Shown: piece after piece, positions 35,611-49,500 of the stretch
Position numbering within the stretch: position 1 is the first letter of the stretch
Layout of the letters: every line of letters begins with the position of its first letter
Origin: Aulostomus chinensis
Taxonomy: Eukaryota > Chordata > Actinopteri > Syngnathiformes > Aulostomidae
DNA: 64,000 nt
Direction of reading: 5' to 3'
Assembly (NCBI GenBank): GCA_037954235.1
Contig: JBBMOA010000015.1
Coordinates: forward strand, 21,420,799 to 21,484,798
Notes under the pieces: model-generated
What the model was told of the DNA's origin: nothing
The model's input: only the letters and a program-made list of their open reading frames with translations
The model's database searches: none
Position numbers and translations under genes: made by a program

Positions 35611-38600
35611 TATGGCTGTTTTGTGTCACAGGTCACAAATAGTGTTTTCTCAGCGAGAGAAGGCCAAAATGAACACTTCATGCAGAACTCCTGTTTTTTG
35701 ATGAAAACTCACTGAAATCAAGCTGTAACTTCAAGTTTATGCATCTTTCTATGCTTTCAGGTTGAAACTTGACTGAAAACTCACTTTGAACAAAAGTTAT
35801 GGCATTTTTGTGTCACAGGTCACAAATAGCGTTTTCTCAGCGAGAGAAGGCCAAAATGAACACTTCATGCAGAACTCCTGTATTTTGAGGAAAACTCACT
35901 GAAATCCACCTGTAACTTCAAGTTTATGCATCTTTCTATGCTTTCAGGTTGAAACTTGACTGAAAACTCACTTTGAACAAAAGTTATGGCTGTTTTGTGT
36001 CACAGGTCACAAATAGTGTTTTCTCAGCAAGAGAAGGCCAAAATGAACACTTCATGCATAACTCTTGTTTTTTGATGAAAACTCACAGAAATCAAGCTGT
36101 AACTTCAAGTTTATGCATCTTTCTATGCTTTCAGGTTGAAACTTGACTGAAAACTCACTTTGAAGAAAAGTTATGGCATTTTTGTGTCACAGGTCACAAA
36201 TAGTGTTTTCTCAGCGAGAGAAGGCCAAAATGAACACTTCATGCAGAACTCCTGTATTTTGAGGAAAACTCACTGAAATCCACCTGTAACTTAAAGTTTA
36301 TGCATCTTTCTATGGATTCAGGTTGAAACTTGACTGAAAACTCACTTTGAACAAAAGTTATGGCATTTTTGTGTCACAGGTCACAAATAGCGTTTTCTCA
36401 GCGAGAGAAGGCCAAAATGAACACTTCATGCAGAACTCCTGTATTTTGAGGAAAACTCACTGAAATCCACCTGTAACTTAAAGTTTATGCATCTTTCTAT
36501 GCTTTCAGGTTGAAACTTGACTGAAAACTCACTTTGAAGAAAAGTTATGGCTGTTTTGTGTCACATGTCACAAATAGTGTTTTCTCAGCGAGAGAAGGCC
36601 AAAATGAACACTTCATGCATAACTCCTGTTTTTTGATGAAAACTCACAGAAATCAAGCTGTAACTTCAAGTTTATGCATCTTTCTATGCTTTCAGGTTGA
36701 AACTTGACTGAAAACTCACTTTTAACAAAGGTTATGGCATTTTTGTGTCACAGGTCACAAATAGTGTTTTCTCAGCGAGAGAAGGCCAAAATGAACACTT
36801 CATGCAGAACTACTGTATTTTGAAGAAAACTCACTTAAATCCACCTGTAACTTCAAGTTTATGCATCTTTCTATGCTTTCAGGTTCAAACTTGACTGAAA
36901 AATCACTTTTAAAAAAAGTTATGGCATTTTTGTGTCACAGGTCACAAATAGCGTTTTCTCAGCGAGAGAAGGCCAAAATGAACACTTCATGCAGAACTCC
37001 TGTATTTTGATGAAAACTCACTGAAATCCACCTGTAACTTCAAGTTTATGCATCTTTCTATGCTTTCAGGTTGAAACTTGACTGAAAACTCACTTTGAAC
37101 AAAAGTTATGGCATTTTTGTGTCACAGGTCACAAATAGCGTTTTCTCAGCGAGAGAAGGCCAAAATGAACACTTCATGCAGAACTCCTGTATTTTGAGGA
37201 AAACTCACTGAAATCCACCGTTAACTTCAAGTTTATGCATCTTTCTATGCTTTCAGGTTGAAACTTGACTGAAAACTCACTTTGAACAAAAGTTATGGCT
37301 GTTTTGTGTCACAGGTCACAAATAGTGTTTTCTCAGCGAGAGAAGGCCAAAAAGAACACTTCATGCATAACTCCTGTTTTTTGATGAAAACTCACTGAAA
37401 TCAAGCTGTAACTTCAAGTTTATGCATCTTTCTATGCTTTCAGGTTGAAACTTGACTGAAAACTCACTTTGAACAAAAGTTATGGCTGTTTTGTGTCACA
37501 GGTCACAAATAGCGTTTTCTCAGCGAGAGAAGGCCAAAATGACCACTTCATGCATAACTCCTGTTTTTTGATGAAAACTCACTGAAATCAAGCTGAAACT
37601 TCAAGTTTATGCATCTTTCTATGCTTTCAGGTTGAAACTTGACTGAAAACTCACTTTGAACAAAAGTTATGGCTGTTTTGTGTCACAGGTCACAAATAGT
37701 GTTTTCTCAGCGAGAGAAGGCCAAAATGAACACTTCATGCATAACTCCTGTTTTTTGATGAAAACTCACTGAAATCAAGCTGTAACTTGAAGTTCATGCA
37801 TCTTTCTATGCTGTCAGGTTGAAACTTGACTGAAAACTCACTTTGAACAAAAGTTATGGCATTTTTGTGTCACAGGTCACAAATAGCGTTTTCTCAGCGA
37901 GAGAAGGCCAAAATGAACACTTCATGCAGAACTCCTGTATTTTGATGAAAACTCACTGAAATCCACCTTTAACTTCAAGTTTATGCATCTTTCTATGCTT
38001 TCAGGTTGAAACTTGACTGAAAACTCACTTTGAACAAAAGTTATGGCTGTTTTGTGTCACAGGTCACAAATAGTGTTTTCTCAGCGAGAGATGGCCAAAA
38101 TGAACACTTCATGCATAACTCTTGTTTTTTGATGAAAACTCACAGAAATCAAGCTGTAACTTCAAGTTTATGCATCTTTCTATGCTTTCAGGTTGAAACT
38201 TGACTGAAAACTCACTTTGAACAAAAGTTATGGCATTTTTGTGTCACAGGTCACAAATAGTGTTTTCTCAGCGAGAGAAGGCCAAAATGAACACTTCATG
38301 CAGAACTACTGTATTTTGAAGAAAACTCACTGAAAGCAAGCTGTAACTTCAAGTTTATGCATCTTTCTATGCTTTCAGGTTGAAACTTGACTGAAAACTC
38401 ACTTTGAACAAAAGTTATGGCATTTTTGTGTCACAGGTCACAAATAGCGTTTTCTCAGCGAGAGAAGGCCAAAATGAACACTTCATGCAGAACTCCTGTA
38501 TTTTGATGAAAACTCACTGAAATCCACCTGTAACTTCAAGTTTATGCATCTTTCTATGCTTTCAGGTTGAAACTTGACTGAAAACTCACTTTGAACAAAA

Positions 38601-39500
38601 GTTATGGCTTTTTTGTGTCACAGGTCACAAATAGTGTTTTCTCAGCGAGAGAAGGCCAAAATGAACACTTCATGCAGAACTACTGTATTTTGAAGAAAAC
38701 TCACTTAAATCCACCTGTAACTTCAAGTTTATGCATCTTTCTATGCTTTCAGGTTCAAACTTGACTGAAAAATCACTTTTATAAAAAATTATGGCATTTT
38801 TGTGTCACAGGTCACAAATAGCGTTTTCTCAGCGAGAGAAGGCCAAAATGAACACTTCATGCAGAACTCCTGTATTTTGATGAAAACTCACTGAAATCCA
38901 CCTGTAACTTCAAGTTTATGCATCTTTCTATGCTTTCAGGTTGAAACTTGACTGAAAACTCACTTTGAACAAAAGTTATGGCATTTTTGTGTCACAGGTC
39001 ACAAATAGCGTTTTCTCAGCGAGAGAAGGCCAAAATGAACACTTCATGCAGAACTCCTGTATTTTGAGGAAAACTCACTGAAATCCACCTGTAACTTCAA
39101 GTTTATGCATCTTTCTATGCTTTCAGGTTGAAATTTGACTGAAAACTCACTTTGAACAAAAGTTATGGCTGTTTTGTGTCACAGGTCACAAATAGTGTTT
39201 TCTCAGCGAGAGAAGGCCAAAATGAACACTTCATGCATAACTCCTGTTTTTTGATGAAAACTCACTGAAATCAAGCTGTAACTTCAAGTTTATGCATCTT
39301 TCTATGCTTTCAGGTTGAAACTTGACTGAAAACTCACTTTGAACAAAAGTTATGGCTGTTTTGTGTCACAGGTCACAAATAGCGTTTTCTCAGCGAGAGA
39401 AGGCCAAAATGAACACTTCATGCATAACTCTTGTTTTTTGATGAAAACTCACAGAAATCAAGCTGTAACTTCAAGTTTATGCATCTTTCTATGCTTTCAG
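35611..39500 (+). repeat. Satellite with the GGTTCAAAC cassette, 10-monomer spacing
   Basis: The cassette GAACAAAGG, then CAGAACTACTG with GAAGAAAAC, then GGTTCAAAC with AAAATCAC and TTAAAAAAAG appears with GTTCAAAC at 36,883 and 38,753 (1,870 = 10 x 187). CACTTAAATCC is shared by both. Other monomers are ordinary. Private variants include ATGGATTCAGG near 36,312, CCACCGTTAAC near 37,216 and TTTTATAAAAAATTATGG near 38,777. No gene is seen. Confidence 0.75.
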
Positions 39501-42500
39501 GTTGAAACTTGACTGAAAACTCACTTTGAAAAAAAAGTTATGGCTGTTTTTTGTCACAGGTCACAAATAGTGTTTTCTCAGCGAGAGAAGGCCAAAATGA
39601 ACACTTCATGCAGAACTCCTGTATTTTGATGAAAACTCACTGAAATCCACTTGTAACTTCAAGTTTATGCATCTTTCTATGCTTTCGGGTTTAAACTTGA
39701 CTGAAAACTCACTTTGAACAAAAGTTATGGCATTTTTTTTGTCACAGGTCACAAATAGCGTTTTCTCAGCGAGAGAAGGCCAAAATGAACACTTCATGCA
39801 GAACTCCTGTATTTTGATGAAAACTCACTGAAATCCACCTGTAACTTCAAGTTTATGCATCTTTCTATGCTTTCAGGTTGAAACTTGACTGAAAACTCAC
39901 TTTGAACAAAAGTTATGGCTGTTTTGTGTCACAGGTCACAAATAGTGTTTTCTCAGCGAGAGAAGGCCAAAATGAACACTTCATGCATAACTCCTGTTTT
40001 TTGATGAAAACTCACAGAAATCAAGCTGTAACTTCAAGTTTATGCATCTTTCTATGCTTTCAGGTTGAAACTTGACTGAAAACTCACTTTGAACAAAGGT
40101 TATGGCATTTTTGTGTCACAGGTCACAAATAGTGTTTTCTCAGCGAGAGAAGGCCAAAATGAACACTTCATACAGAACTCCTGTATTTTGAAGAAAACTC
40201 ACTGAAATCCACCTGTAACTTCAAGTTTATGCATCTTTCTATGCTTTCAGGTTCAAACTTGACTGAAAAATCACTTTTAAAAAAAGTTATGGCATTTTTG
40301 TGTCACAGGTCACAAATAGCGTTTTCTCAGCGAGAGAAGGCCAAAATGAACACTTCATGCAGAACTCCTGTATTTTGATGAAAACTCACTGAAATCCACC
40401 TGTAACTTCAAGTTTATGCATCTTTCTATGCTTTCAGGTTGAAACTTGACTGAAAACTCACTTTGAACAAAAGTTATGGCATTTTTGTGTCACATGTCAC
40501 AAATAGCGTTTTCTCAGCGAGAGAAGGCCAAAATGAACACTTCATGCAGAACTCCTGTATTTTGAGGAAAACTCACTGAAATCCACCTGTAACTTCAAGT
40601 TTATGCATCTTTCTATGCTTTCAGGTTGAAACTTGACTGAAAACTCACTTTGAACAAAAGTTATGGCTGTTTTGTGTCACAGGTCACAAATAGTGTTTTC
40701 TCAGCGAGAGAAGGCCAAAATGAACACTTCATGCATAACTCTTGTTTTTTGATGAAAACTCACTGAAATCAAGCTGTAACTTCAAGTTTATGCATCTTTC
40801 TATGCTTTCAGGTTGAAACTTGACTGAAAACTCACTTTTAAAAAAAGTTATGGCATTTTTGTGTCAAAGGTCACAAATAGTGTTTTCTCAGCGAGAGAAG
40901 GCCAAAATGAACACTTCATGCAGAACTCCTGTATTTTGATGAAAACTCACTGAAATCCACCTGTAACTTCAAGTTTATGCATCTTTCTATGCTTTCAGGT
41001 TGAAACTTGACTGAAAACTCACTTTGAACAAAAGTTATGGCTGTTTTGTGTCACAGGTCACAAATAGTGTTTTCTCAGCGAGAGAAGGCCAAAATGAACA
41101 CTTCATGCATAACTCCTGTTTTTTGATGAAAACTCACAGAAATCAAGCTGTAACTTCAAGTTTATGCATCTTTCTATGCTTTCAGGTTGAAACTTGACTG
41201 AAAACTCACTTTGAACAAAGGTTATGGCATTTTTGTGTCACAGGTCACAAATAGTGTTTTCTCAGCGAGAGAAGGCCAAAATGAACACTTCATGCAGAAC
41301 TCCTGTATTTTGAAGAAAACTCACTGAAATCCACCTGTAACTTCAAGTTTATGCATCTTTCTATGCTTTCAGGTTCAAACTTGACTGAAAAATCACTTTT
41401 AAAAAAAGTTATGGCATTTTTGTGTCACACGTCACAAATAGCGTTTTCTCAGCGAGAGAAGGCCAAAATGAACACTTCATGCAGAACTCCTGTATTTTGA
41501 GGAAAACTCACTGAAATCCACCTGTAACTTCAAGTTTATGCATCTTTCTATGCTTTCAGGTTGAAACTTGACTGAAAACTCACTTTGAACAAAAGTTATG
41601 GCATTTTTGTGTCACAGGTCACAAATAGCGTTTTCTCAGCGAGAGAAGGCCAAAATGAACACTTCATGCAGAACTCCTGTTTTTTGATGAAAACTCACTG
41701 AAATCCACCTGTAACTTCAAGTTTATGCATCTTTCTATGCTTTCAGGTTGAAACTTGACTGAAAACTCACTTTGAACAAAAGTTATGGCTGTTATGTGTC
41801 ACAGGTCACAAATAGTGTTTTCTCAGCGAGAGAAGGCCAAAATGAACACTTCATGCATAACTCTTGTTTTTTGATGAAAACTCACAGAAATCAAGCTGTA
41901 ACTTCAAGTTTATGCATCTTTCTATGCTTTCAGGTTGAAACTTGACTGAAAACTCACTTTGAACAAAGGTTATGGCATTTTTGTGTCACAGGTCACAAAT
42001 ATTGTTTTCTCAGCGAGAGAAGGCCAAAATGAACACTTCATGCAGAACTCCTGTATTTTGAAGAAAACTCACTGAAATCCACCTGTAACTTCAAGTTTAT
42101 GCATCTTTCTATGCTTTCAGGTTCAAACTTGACTGAAAAATCACTTTTAAAAAAAGTTATGGCATTTTTGTGTCACAGGTCACAAATAGCGTTTTCTCAG
42201 CGAGAGAAGGCCAAAATGAACACTTCATGCAGAACTCCTGTTTTTTGAGGAAAACTCACTGAAATCAAGCTGTAACTTCAAGTTTATGCATCTTTCTATG
42301 CTTTCAGGTTGAAACTTGACTGAAAACTCACTTTGAACAAAAGTTATGGCATTTTTGTGTCACATGTCACAAATAGCGTTTTCTCAGCGAGAGAAGGCCA
42401 AAATGAACACTTCATGCAGAACTCCTGTATTTTGAGGAAAACTCACTGAAATCCACCTGTAACTTCAAGTTTATGCATCTTTCTATGCTTTCAGGTTGAA

Positions 42501-43200
42501 ACTTGACTGAAAACTCACTTTGAACAAAAGTTATGGCATTTTTGTGTCACAGGTCACAAATAGCGTTTTCTCAGCGAGAGAAGGCCAAAATGAACACTTC
42601 ATGCAGAACTCCTGTATTTTGATGAAAACTCACTGAAATCCACCTGTAACTTCAAGTTTATGCATCTTTCTATGCTTTCAGGTTGAAACTTGACTGAAAA
42701 CTCACTTTGAACAAAAGTTATGGCTGTTTTGTGTCACAGGTCACAAATAGTGTTTTCTCAGCGAGAGAAGGCCAAAATGAACACTTCATGCATAACTCCT
42801 GTTTTTTGATGAAAACTCACAGAAATCAAGCTGTAACTTCAAGTTTATGCATCTTTCTATGCTTTCAGGTTGAAACTTGACTGAAAACTCACTTTGAACA
42901 AAGGTTATGGCATTTTTGTGTCACAGGTCACAAATAGTGTTTTCTCAGCGAGAGAAGGCCAAAATGAACACTTCATGCAGAACTCCTGTATTTTGAAGAA
43001 AACTCACTGAAATCCACCTGTAACTTCAAGTTTATGCATCTTTCTATGCTTTCAGGTTCAAACTTGACTGAAAACTCACTTTTAAAAAAAGTTATGGCAT
43101 TTTTGTGTCACAGGTCACAAATAGCGTTTTCTCAGCGAGAGAAGGCCAAAATGAACACTTCATGCAGAACTCCTGTATTTTGAGGAAAACTCACTGAAAT
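39500..43200 (+). repeat. 6/4/5-mer HOR series
   Basis: GTTCAAAC is at 40,251, 41,373, 42,121 and 43,056, with spacings of 1,122 (6), 748 (4) and 935 (5) monomer lengths, all exact. Each is preceded by the GAACAAAGG monomer and a GAAGAAAAC monomer and followed by TTAAAAAAAG. The core of three monomers is constant, while the number of ordinary monomers between cores changes. The last core has reverted to GAAAACTCAC. Confidence 0.8.
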
Positions 43201-45400
43201 CCACCTGTAACTTCAAGTTTATGCATCTTTCTATGCTTTCAGGTTGAAACTTGACTGAAAACTCACTTTGAACAAAAGTTATGGCTGTTTTGTGTCACAG
43301 GTCACAAATAGTGTTTTCTCAGCGAGAGAAGGCCAAAATGAACACTTCATGCATAACTCCTGTTTTTTGATGAAAACTCACAGAAATCAAGCTGTAACTT
43401 CAAGTTTATGCATCTTTCTATGCTTTCAGGTTGAAACTTGACTGAAAACTCACTTTGAACAAAGGTTATGGCATTTTTGTGTCACAGGTCACAAATAGTG
43501 TTTTCTCAGCGAGAGAAGGCCAAAATGAACACTTCATGCAGAACTACTGTATTTTGAAGAAAACTCACTGAAAGCAAGCTGTAACTTCAAGTTTATGCAT
43601 CTTTCTATGCTTTCAGGTTGAAACTTGACTGAAAACTCACTTTGAACAAAAGTTATGGCATTTTTGTGTCACAGGTCACAAATAGCGTTTTCTCAGCGAG
43701 AGAAGGCCAAAATGAACACTTCATGCAGAACTCCTGTATTTTGATGAAAATTCACTGAAATCCACCTGTAACTTCAAGTTTATGCATCTTTCTATGCTTT
43801 CAGGTTGAAACTTGACTGAAAACTCACTTTGAAAAAAAAGTTATGGCTGTTTTGTGTCACAGGTCACAAATAGTGTTTTCTCAGCGAGAGAAGGCCAAAA
43901 TGAACACTTCATGCAGAACTCCTGTATTTTGAGGAAAACTCACTGAAATCCACCTGTAACTTCAAGTTTATGCATCTTTCTATGCTTTCAGGTTGAAACT
44001 TGACTGAAAACTCACTTTGAACAAAAGTTATGGCATTTTTGTGTCACAGGTCACAAATAGCGTTTTCTCAGTGAGAGAAGGCCAAAATGAACACTTCATG
44101 CAGAACTCCTGTATTTTGAGGAAAACTCACTGAAATCCACCTGTAACTTCAAGTTTATGCATCTTTCTATGCTTTCAGGTTGAAACTTGACTGAAAACTC
44201 ACTTTGAACAAAAGTTATGGCTGTTTTGTGTCACAGGTCACAAATAGTGTTTTCTCAGCGAGAGAAGGCCAAAATGAACACTTCATGCAGAACTCCTGTT
44301 TTTTGATGAAAACTCACTGAAATCAAGCTGTAACTTCAAGTTTATGCATCTTTCTATACTTTCAGGTTGAAACTTGACTGAAAACTCACTTTGAACAAAA
44401 GTTATGGCATTTTTGTGTCACAGGTCACAAATAGTGTTTTCTCAGCGAGAGAAGGCCAAAATGAACACTTCATGCAGAACTCCTGTATTTTGATGAAAAC
44501 TCACTGAAATCCACCTGTAACTTCAAGTTTATGCATCTTTCTATGCTTTCAGGTTGAAACTTGACTGAAAACTCACTTTGAACAAAAGTTATGGCATTTT
44601 TGTGTCACAGGTCACAAATAGTGTTTTCTCAGCGAGAGAAGGCCAAAATGAACACTTCATGCAGAACTCCTGTATTTTGATGAAAACTCACTGAAATCCA
44701 CCTGTAACTTCAAGTTTATGCATCTTTCTATGCTTTCAGGTTGAAACTTGACTGAAAACTCACTTTGAAGAAAAGTTATGGCTTTTTTGTGTCACAGGTC
44801 ACAAATAGTGTTTTCTCAGCGAGAGAAGGCCAAAATGAACACTTCATGCAGAACTCCTGTTTTTTGATGAAAACTCACTGAAAGCAAGCTGTAACTTCAA
44901 GTTTATGCATCTTTCTATGCTTTCAGGTTGAAACTTGACTGAAAACTCACTTTGAACAAAAGTTATGGCATTTTTGTGTCACAGGTCACAAATAGCGTTT
45001 TCTCAGCGAGAGAAGGCCAAAATGAACACTTCATGCAGAACTCTTGTATTTTGAGGAAAACTCACTGAAATCCACCTGTAACTTCAAGTTTATGCATCTT
45101 TCTATGCTTTCAGGTTGAAACTTGACTGAAAACTCACTTTGAAAAAAAAGTTATGGCTGTTTTGTGTCACAGGTCACAAATAGTGTTTTCTCAGCGAGAG
45201 AAGGCCAAAATGAACGCTTCATGCAGAACTCCTGTATTTTGAGGAAAACTCACTGAAATCCACCTGTAACTTCAAGTTTATGCATCTTTCTATGCTTTCA
45301 GGTTGAAACTTGACTGAAAACTCACTTTGAACAAAAGTTATGGCATTTTTGTGTCACAGGTCACAAATAGCGTTTTCTCAGCGAGAGAAGGCCAAAATGA
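43200..45400 (+). repeat. 7-mer spaced pair
   Basis: AAAGCAAGCT (43,571 and 44,881) and GAAAAAAAAGTTATGG (43,831 and 45,141) both recur 1,310 bp apart (7 x 187 + 1, the extra base being the A-run insertion). A TCTATACTTTC variant lies near 44,353, and GAAGAAAAG with GGCTTTTTTG near 44,766. The same rare set returns at 60.4-61.5 kb. Confidence 0.7.
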
Positions 45401-46540
45401 ACACTTCATGCAGAACTCCTGTATTTTGATGAAAACTCACTGAAATCCACCTGTAACTTAAAGTTTATGCATCTTTCTATGCTTTCAGGTTGAAACTTGA
45501 CTGAAAACTCACTTTGAACAAAAGTTATGGCTGTTTTGTGTCACAGGTCACAAATAGTGTTTTCTCAGCGAGAGAAGGCAAAAATGAACACTTCATGCAG
45601 AACTCCTGTTTTTTGATGAAAACTCACTGAAATCAAGCTGTAACTTCAAGTTTATGCATCTTTCTATGCTTTCAGGTTGAAACTTGACTGAAAACTCACT
45701 TTTAAAAAAGTTATGGCATTTTTGTGTCACAGGTCACAAATAGCGTTTTCTCAGCGAGAGAAGGCCAAAATGAACACTTCATGCAGAACTCCTGTATTTT
45801 GATGAAAACTCACTGAAATCAAGCTGTAACTTCAAGTTTATGTATCTTTCTATGCTTTCAGGTTGAAACTTGACTGAAAACTCACTTTGAACAAAAGTTA
45901 TGGCATTTTTGTGTCACAGGTCACAAATAGCGTTTTCTCAGCGAGAGAAGGCCAAAATGAACACTTCATGCAGAACTCCTGTATTTGATGAAAACTCACT
46001 GAAATCCACCTGTAACTTAAAGTTTATGCATCTTTCTATGCTTTCAGGTTGAAACTTGACTGAAAACTCACTTTGAACAAAAGTTATGGCTGTTTTGTGT
46101 CACAGGTCACAAATAGTGTTTTCTCAGCGAGAGAAGGCAAAAATGAACACTTCATGCAGAACTCCTGTTTTTTGATGAAAACTCACTGAAATCAAGCTGT
46201 AACTTCAAGTTTATGCATCTTTCTATGCTTTCAGGTTGAAACTTGACTGAAAACTCACTTTTAAAAAAAGTTATGGCATTTTTGTGTCACAGGTCACAAA
46301 TAGCGTTTTCTCAGCGAGAGAAGGCCAAAATGAACACTTCATGCAGAACTCCTGTATTTTGATGAAAACTCACTGAAATCAAGCTGTAACTTCAAGTTTA
46401 TGTATCTTTCTATGCTTTCAGGTTGAAACTTGACTGAAAACTCACTTTGAACAAAAGTTATGGCTGTTTTGTGTCACAGGTCACAAATAGTGTTTTCTCA
46501 GCGAGAGAAGGCCAAAATGAACACTTCATGCAGAACTCCT
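45400..46540 (+). repeat. 3-mer HOR (about 560 bp), tandem pair
   Basis: GGCAAAAATG (45,577/46,136), TTAAAAAAG and TATGTATC (45,841/46,401) recur 559-560 bp apart. The missing bases are two 1-bp deletions in the first copy (TTAAAAAAG and GTATTTGATG). The haplotypes of the three monomers are otherwise in the same order. Confidence 0.82.
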
Positions 46541-49500
46541 GTTTTTTGATGAAAACTCACTGAAATCAAGCTGTAACTTCAAGTTTATGCATCTTTCTAT
46601 GCTTTCAGGTTGAAACTTGACTGAAAACTCACTTTTAAAAAAAGTTATGGCATTTTTGTGTCACAGGTCACAAATAGCGTTTTCTCAGCGAGAGAAGGCC
46701 AAAATGAACACTTCATGCAGAACTCCTGTATTTTGAGGAAAACTCACTGAAATCCACCTGTAACTTCAAGTTTATGCATCTTTCTATGCTTTCAGGTTGA
46801 AACTTGACTGAAAACTCACTTTGAAAAAAAAGTTATGGCTGTTTTGTGTCACAGGTCACAAATAGTGTTTTCTCAGCGAGAGAAGGCCAAAATGAACACT
46901 TCATGCAGAACTCCTGTTTTTTGAGGAAAACTCACTGAAATCCACCTGTAACTTCAAGTTTATGCATCTTTCTATGCTTTCAGGTTGAAACTTGACTGAA
47001 AACTCACTTTGAAGAAAAGTTATGGCTGTTTTGTGTCACAGGTCACAAATAGTGTTTTCTCAGCGAGAGAAGTTCAAAATGAACACTTCATGCAGAACTA
47101 CTGTATTTTGAAGAAAACTCACTGAAAGGAAGCTGTAACTTCAAGTTTATGCATCTTTCTATGCTTTCAGGTTGAAACTTGACTGAAAACTCACTTTGAA
47201 CAAAAGTTATGGCATTTTTGTGTCACAGGTCACAAATAGCGTTTTCTCAGCGAGAGAAGGCCAAAATGAACACTTCATGCAGAACTCCTGTATTTTGAGG
47301 AAAACTCACTGAAATCCACCTGTAACTTCAAGTTTATGCATCTTTCTATGCTTTCAGGTTGAAACTTGACTGAAAACTCACTTTGAAAAAAAAGTTATGG
47401 CTGTTTTGTGTCACAGGTCACAAATAGTGTTTTCTCAGCGAGAGAAGGCCAAAATGAACACTTCATGCAGAACTCCTGTATTTTGAGGAAAACTCACTGA
47501 AATCCACCTGTAACTTCAAGTTTATGCATCTTTCTATGCTTTCAGGTTGAAACTTGACTGAAAACTCACTTTGAACAAAAGTTATGGCATTTTTGTGTCA
47601 CAGGTCACAAATAGCGTTTTCTCAGCGAGAGAAGGCCAAAATGAACACTTCATGCAGAACTCCTGTATTTTGAGGAAAACTCACTGAAATCCACCTGTAA
47701 CTTCAAGTTTATGCATCTTTCTATGCTTTCAGGTTGAAACTTGACTGAAAACTCACTTTGAAAAAAAAGTTATGGCTGTTTTGTGTCACAGGTCACAAAT
47801 AGTGTTTTCTCAGCGAGAGAAGGCCAAAATGAACACTTCATGCAGAACTCCTGTATTTTGAGGAAAACTCACTGAAATCCACCTGTAACTTCAAGTTTAT
47901 GCATCTTTCTATGCTTTCAGGTTGAAACTTGACTGAAAACTCACTTTGAACAAAAGTTATGGCATTTTTGTGTCACAGGTCACAAATAGCGTTTTCTCAG
48001 CGAGAGAAAGCCAAAATGAACACTTCATGCAGAACTCCTGTATTTTGAGGAAAACTCACTGAAATCCACCTGTAACTTCAAGTTTATGCATCTTTCTATG
48101 CTTTCAGGTGGAAACTTGACTGAAAACTCACTTTGAAAAAAAGTTATGGCTGTTTTGTGTCACAGGTCACAAATAGTGTTTTCTCAGCGAGAGAAGGCCA
48201 AAATGAACACTTCATGCATAACTCTTGTTTTTTGATGAAAACTCACAGAAATCAAGCTGTAACTTCAAGTTTATGCATCTTTCTATGCTTTCAGGTTGAA
48301 ACTTGACTTAAAACTCACTTTGAACAAAAGTTATGGCATTTTTGTGTCACAGGTCACAAATAGCGTTTTCTCAGCGAGAGAAGGCCAAAATGAACACTTC
48401 ATGCAGAACTCCTGTATTTTGAGGAAAACTCACTGAAATCCACCTGTAACTTCAAGTTTATGCATCTTTCTATGCTTTCAGGTTGAAACTTGACTGAAAA
48501 CTCACTTTGAACAAAAGTTATGGCATTTTTGTGTCACAGGTCACAAATAGCGTTTTCTCAGCGAGAGAAGGCCAAAATGAACACTTCATGCAGAACTCCT
48601 GTATTTTGATGAAAACTCACTGAAATCCACCTGTAACTTCAAGTTTATGCATCTTTCTATGCTTTCAGGTTGAAACTTGACTGAAAACTCACTTTGAACA
48701 AAAGTTATGTCTGTTTTGTGTCACAGGTCACAAATAGTGTTTTCTCAGCGAGAGAAGGCCAAAATGAACACTTCATGCATAACTCCTGTTTTTTGATGAA
48801 AACTCACTGAAATCAAGCTGTAACTTGAAGTTCATGCATCTTTCTATGCTTTCAGGTTGAAACTTGACTGAAAACTCACTTTGAACAAAGGTTATGGCAT
48901 TTTTGTGTCACAGGTCACAAATAGTGTTTTCTCAGCGAGAGAAGGCCAAAATGAACACTTCATGCAGAACTCCTGTATTTTGAGGAAAACTCACTGAAAT
49001 CCACCTGTAACTTCAAGTTTATGCATCTTTCTATGCTTTCAGGTTGAAACTTGACTGAAAACTCACTTTGAACAAAAGTTATGGCATTTTTGTGTCACAG
49101 GTCACAAATAGCGTTTTCTCAGCGAGAGAAGGCCAAAATGAACACTTCATGCATAACTCCTGTTTTTTGATGAAAACTCACTGAAATCCACCTGTAACTT
49201 CAAGTTTATGCATCTTTCTATGCTTTCAGGTTGAAACTTGACTGAAAACTCACTTTGAACAAAAGTTATGGCTTTTTTGTGTCACAGGTCACAAATAGTG
49301 TTTTCTCAGCGAGAGAAGGCCAAAATGAACACTTCATGCATAACTCCTGTTTTTTGATGAAAACTCACTGAAATCAAGCTGTAACTTCAAGTTTATGCAT
49401 CTTTCTATGCTTTCAGGTTGAAACTTGACTGAAAACTCACTTTGAACAAAAGTTATGGCTGTTTTGTGTCACAGGTCACAAATAGTGTTTTCTCAGCGAG

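Noticed and set aside
39606..39797. 63-codon open frame on the minus strand, similar to the one at 14.6 kb
   Set aside because: The similarity to the other frame is due to shared satellite sequence and the same T-run allele, not protein conservation. It is not a gene.
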